DNA from: Bacteroidota bacterium
Lineage (GTDB): Bacteria > Bacteroidota > Kryptoniia > Kryptoniales > JAKASW01
Direction: 5' to 3'
Length of the DNA stretch: 5,609 nucleotides
NCBI GenBank assembly: GCA_021785235.1
Contig: JAJYGB010000186.1
Span: 1-5,609 of the forward strand
Both the position numbers and the translations under genes were made by a program. Of this stretch, positions 5,199-5,609 are shown piece after piece; position 1 is the first letter of the stretch, and every line of letters begins with the position of its first letter. The notes under the pieces are model-generated. The model saw only the letters and a list, made by a program, of their open reading frames with translations, did no database searches and was not told where the DNA came from.

Positions 5199-5609
5199 GT
5201 GAAACAGGATGTACAACGATTAAGAGAAGAGCTGGTTGAAGTCGGCAGACGCGTTTATAATAGAGGCTACGCAGCGGCGAACGACGGAAACATGAGCGCC
5301 CGTCTCGATGACGGGAATGTCCTTATTACTCCAACCCGCACCAGCAAGGGTTTCATGAGTACCGATTACCTCATCATCATCGACATGGAAGGAAATCTCG
5401 TAAAGGGGAGCAAGAACCCTTCGTCGGAATCGGACTTCCATATAAAGATTTACAGGGACAGGCCCGATGTACTGAGCGTTTGCCACGCGCACCCGCCATA
5501 CGCGACAGGCTTTGCAGTAGCAGGGATACCGCTTGACAAGATGGTCCTGCCGGAGGTTATCATAAGGCTCGGCATCGTTCCCATCGTCGAATACGGAACG
5601 CCAGGCCAC
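5199..5609 (+). CDS. class II aldolase, L-fuculose-1-phosphate aldolase-like (3' end outside window)
   Basis: The first 137 residues of a cytosolic zinc aldolase are present; the window ends in frame. Family members of about 210-230 residues cleave L-fuculose-1-phosphate to dihydroxyacetone phosphate and L-lactaldehyde. Visible motifs are GNMSAR at 30-35, ITPTRTSKGFM at 43-53 (phosphate-binding loop), PSSES at 74-78 with E77 at the catalytic glutamate position, RPDVLSVCHAHPPYA at 88-102 with zinc ligands H96 and H98, and the start of the segment leading to the third histidine. It begins with GTG, supported by AGGAG, 49 bp after the fucosidase stop, so the two form an operon and fucose is the natural substrate. 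This makes a fucA-type role likely. L-rhamnulose-1-phosphate aldolase, L-ribulose-5-phosphate 4-epimerase and other class II aldolase-fold enzymes share these motifs and are not excluded. No N-terminal extension that would target a microcompartment is seen. Confidence 0.88.
   Translation, partial: MKQDVQRLREELVEVGRRVYNRGYAAANDGNMSARLDDGNVLITPTRTSKGFMSTDYLIIIDMEGNLVKGSKNPSSESDFHIKIYRDRPDVLSVCHAHPPYATGFAVAGIPLDKMVLPEVIIRLGIVPIVEYGTPGH

Noticed and set aside
5220..5609. Minus-strand ORF reaching the window end
   Set aside because: It is antisense to the class II aldolase, whose catalytic motifs are plain on the plus strand.

Overview
The window is about 50% GC and all its genes lie on the + strand. 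It contains four complete protein genes, the 5' part of a fifth, and one candidate leader ORF. The organism looks like a Gram-negative, Bacteroidota-like (FCB-group) bacterium. The reasons are a secreted GH29 fucosidase with a cleavable signal peptide, genes that lead transcripts but lack a Shine-Dalgarno (SD) sequence, and a carbamoyltransferase paired with a DUF5989-type small membrane protein. The phylum is an inference; no rRNA or marker gene is present.

Region 1 (about 1-2077) holds a NodU/CmcH/TobZ-type carbamoyltransferase (103-1839). A 69-residue single-pass membrane protein of the DUF5989 type (1861-2070) follows 21 bp later, with its own SD. The two look like one transcription unit, probably for carbamoylating an envelope glycan or a small secondary metabolite. 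The substrate cannot be read from the window.

Region 2 (about 2071-3400) is a separate unit for a LacI/GalR-family repressor. The start is best placed at 2285. A perfect TATAAT and a 7-bp-stem hairpin lie in its leader, and a GC-rich hairpin downstream may be its terminator.

Region 3 (about 3409-5609) is a sugar-use operon. It begins with an A-tract, a good sigma70-like promoter (TTTACA-N17-TATACT) and an 18-bp near-perfect palindrome with a central CG, typical of LacI-family operators. A 29-codon leader ORF with a strong SD follows, and its stop codon overlaps the ATG of a secreted alpha-L-fucosidase (3605-5149). A class II aldolase of the L-fuculose-phosphate type starts 49 bp after the fucosidase and runs off the window end. 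The simplest reading is that the fucosidase frees L-fucose outside the cytoplasm, the aldolase later cleaves the phosphorylated sugar inside, and the LacI-type protein next door represses the operon until a fucose-derived inducer appears.

No RNA genes, insertion sequences, CRISPR arrays or phage genes were seen. The protein families are all known. The least ordinary part is the regulatory region at 3409-3608: a repeated operator half-site, two possible promoters, and a leader ORF coupled to the fucosidase start.
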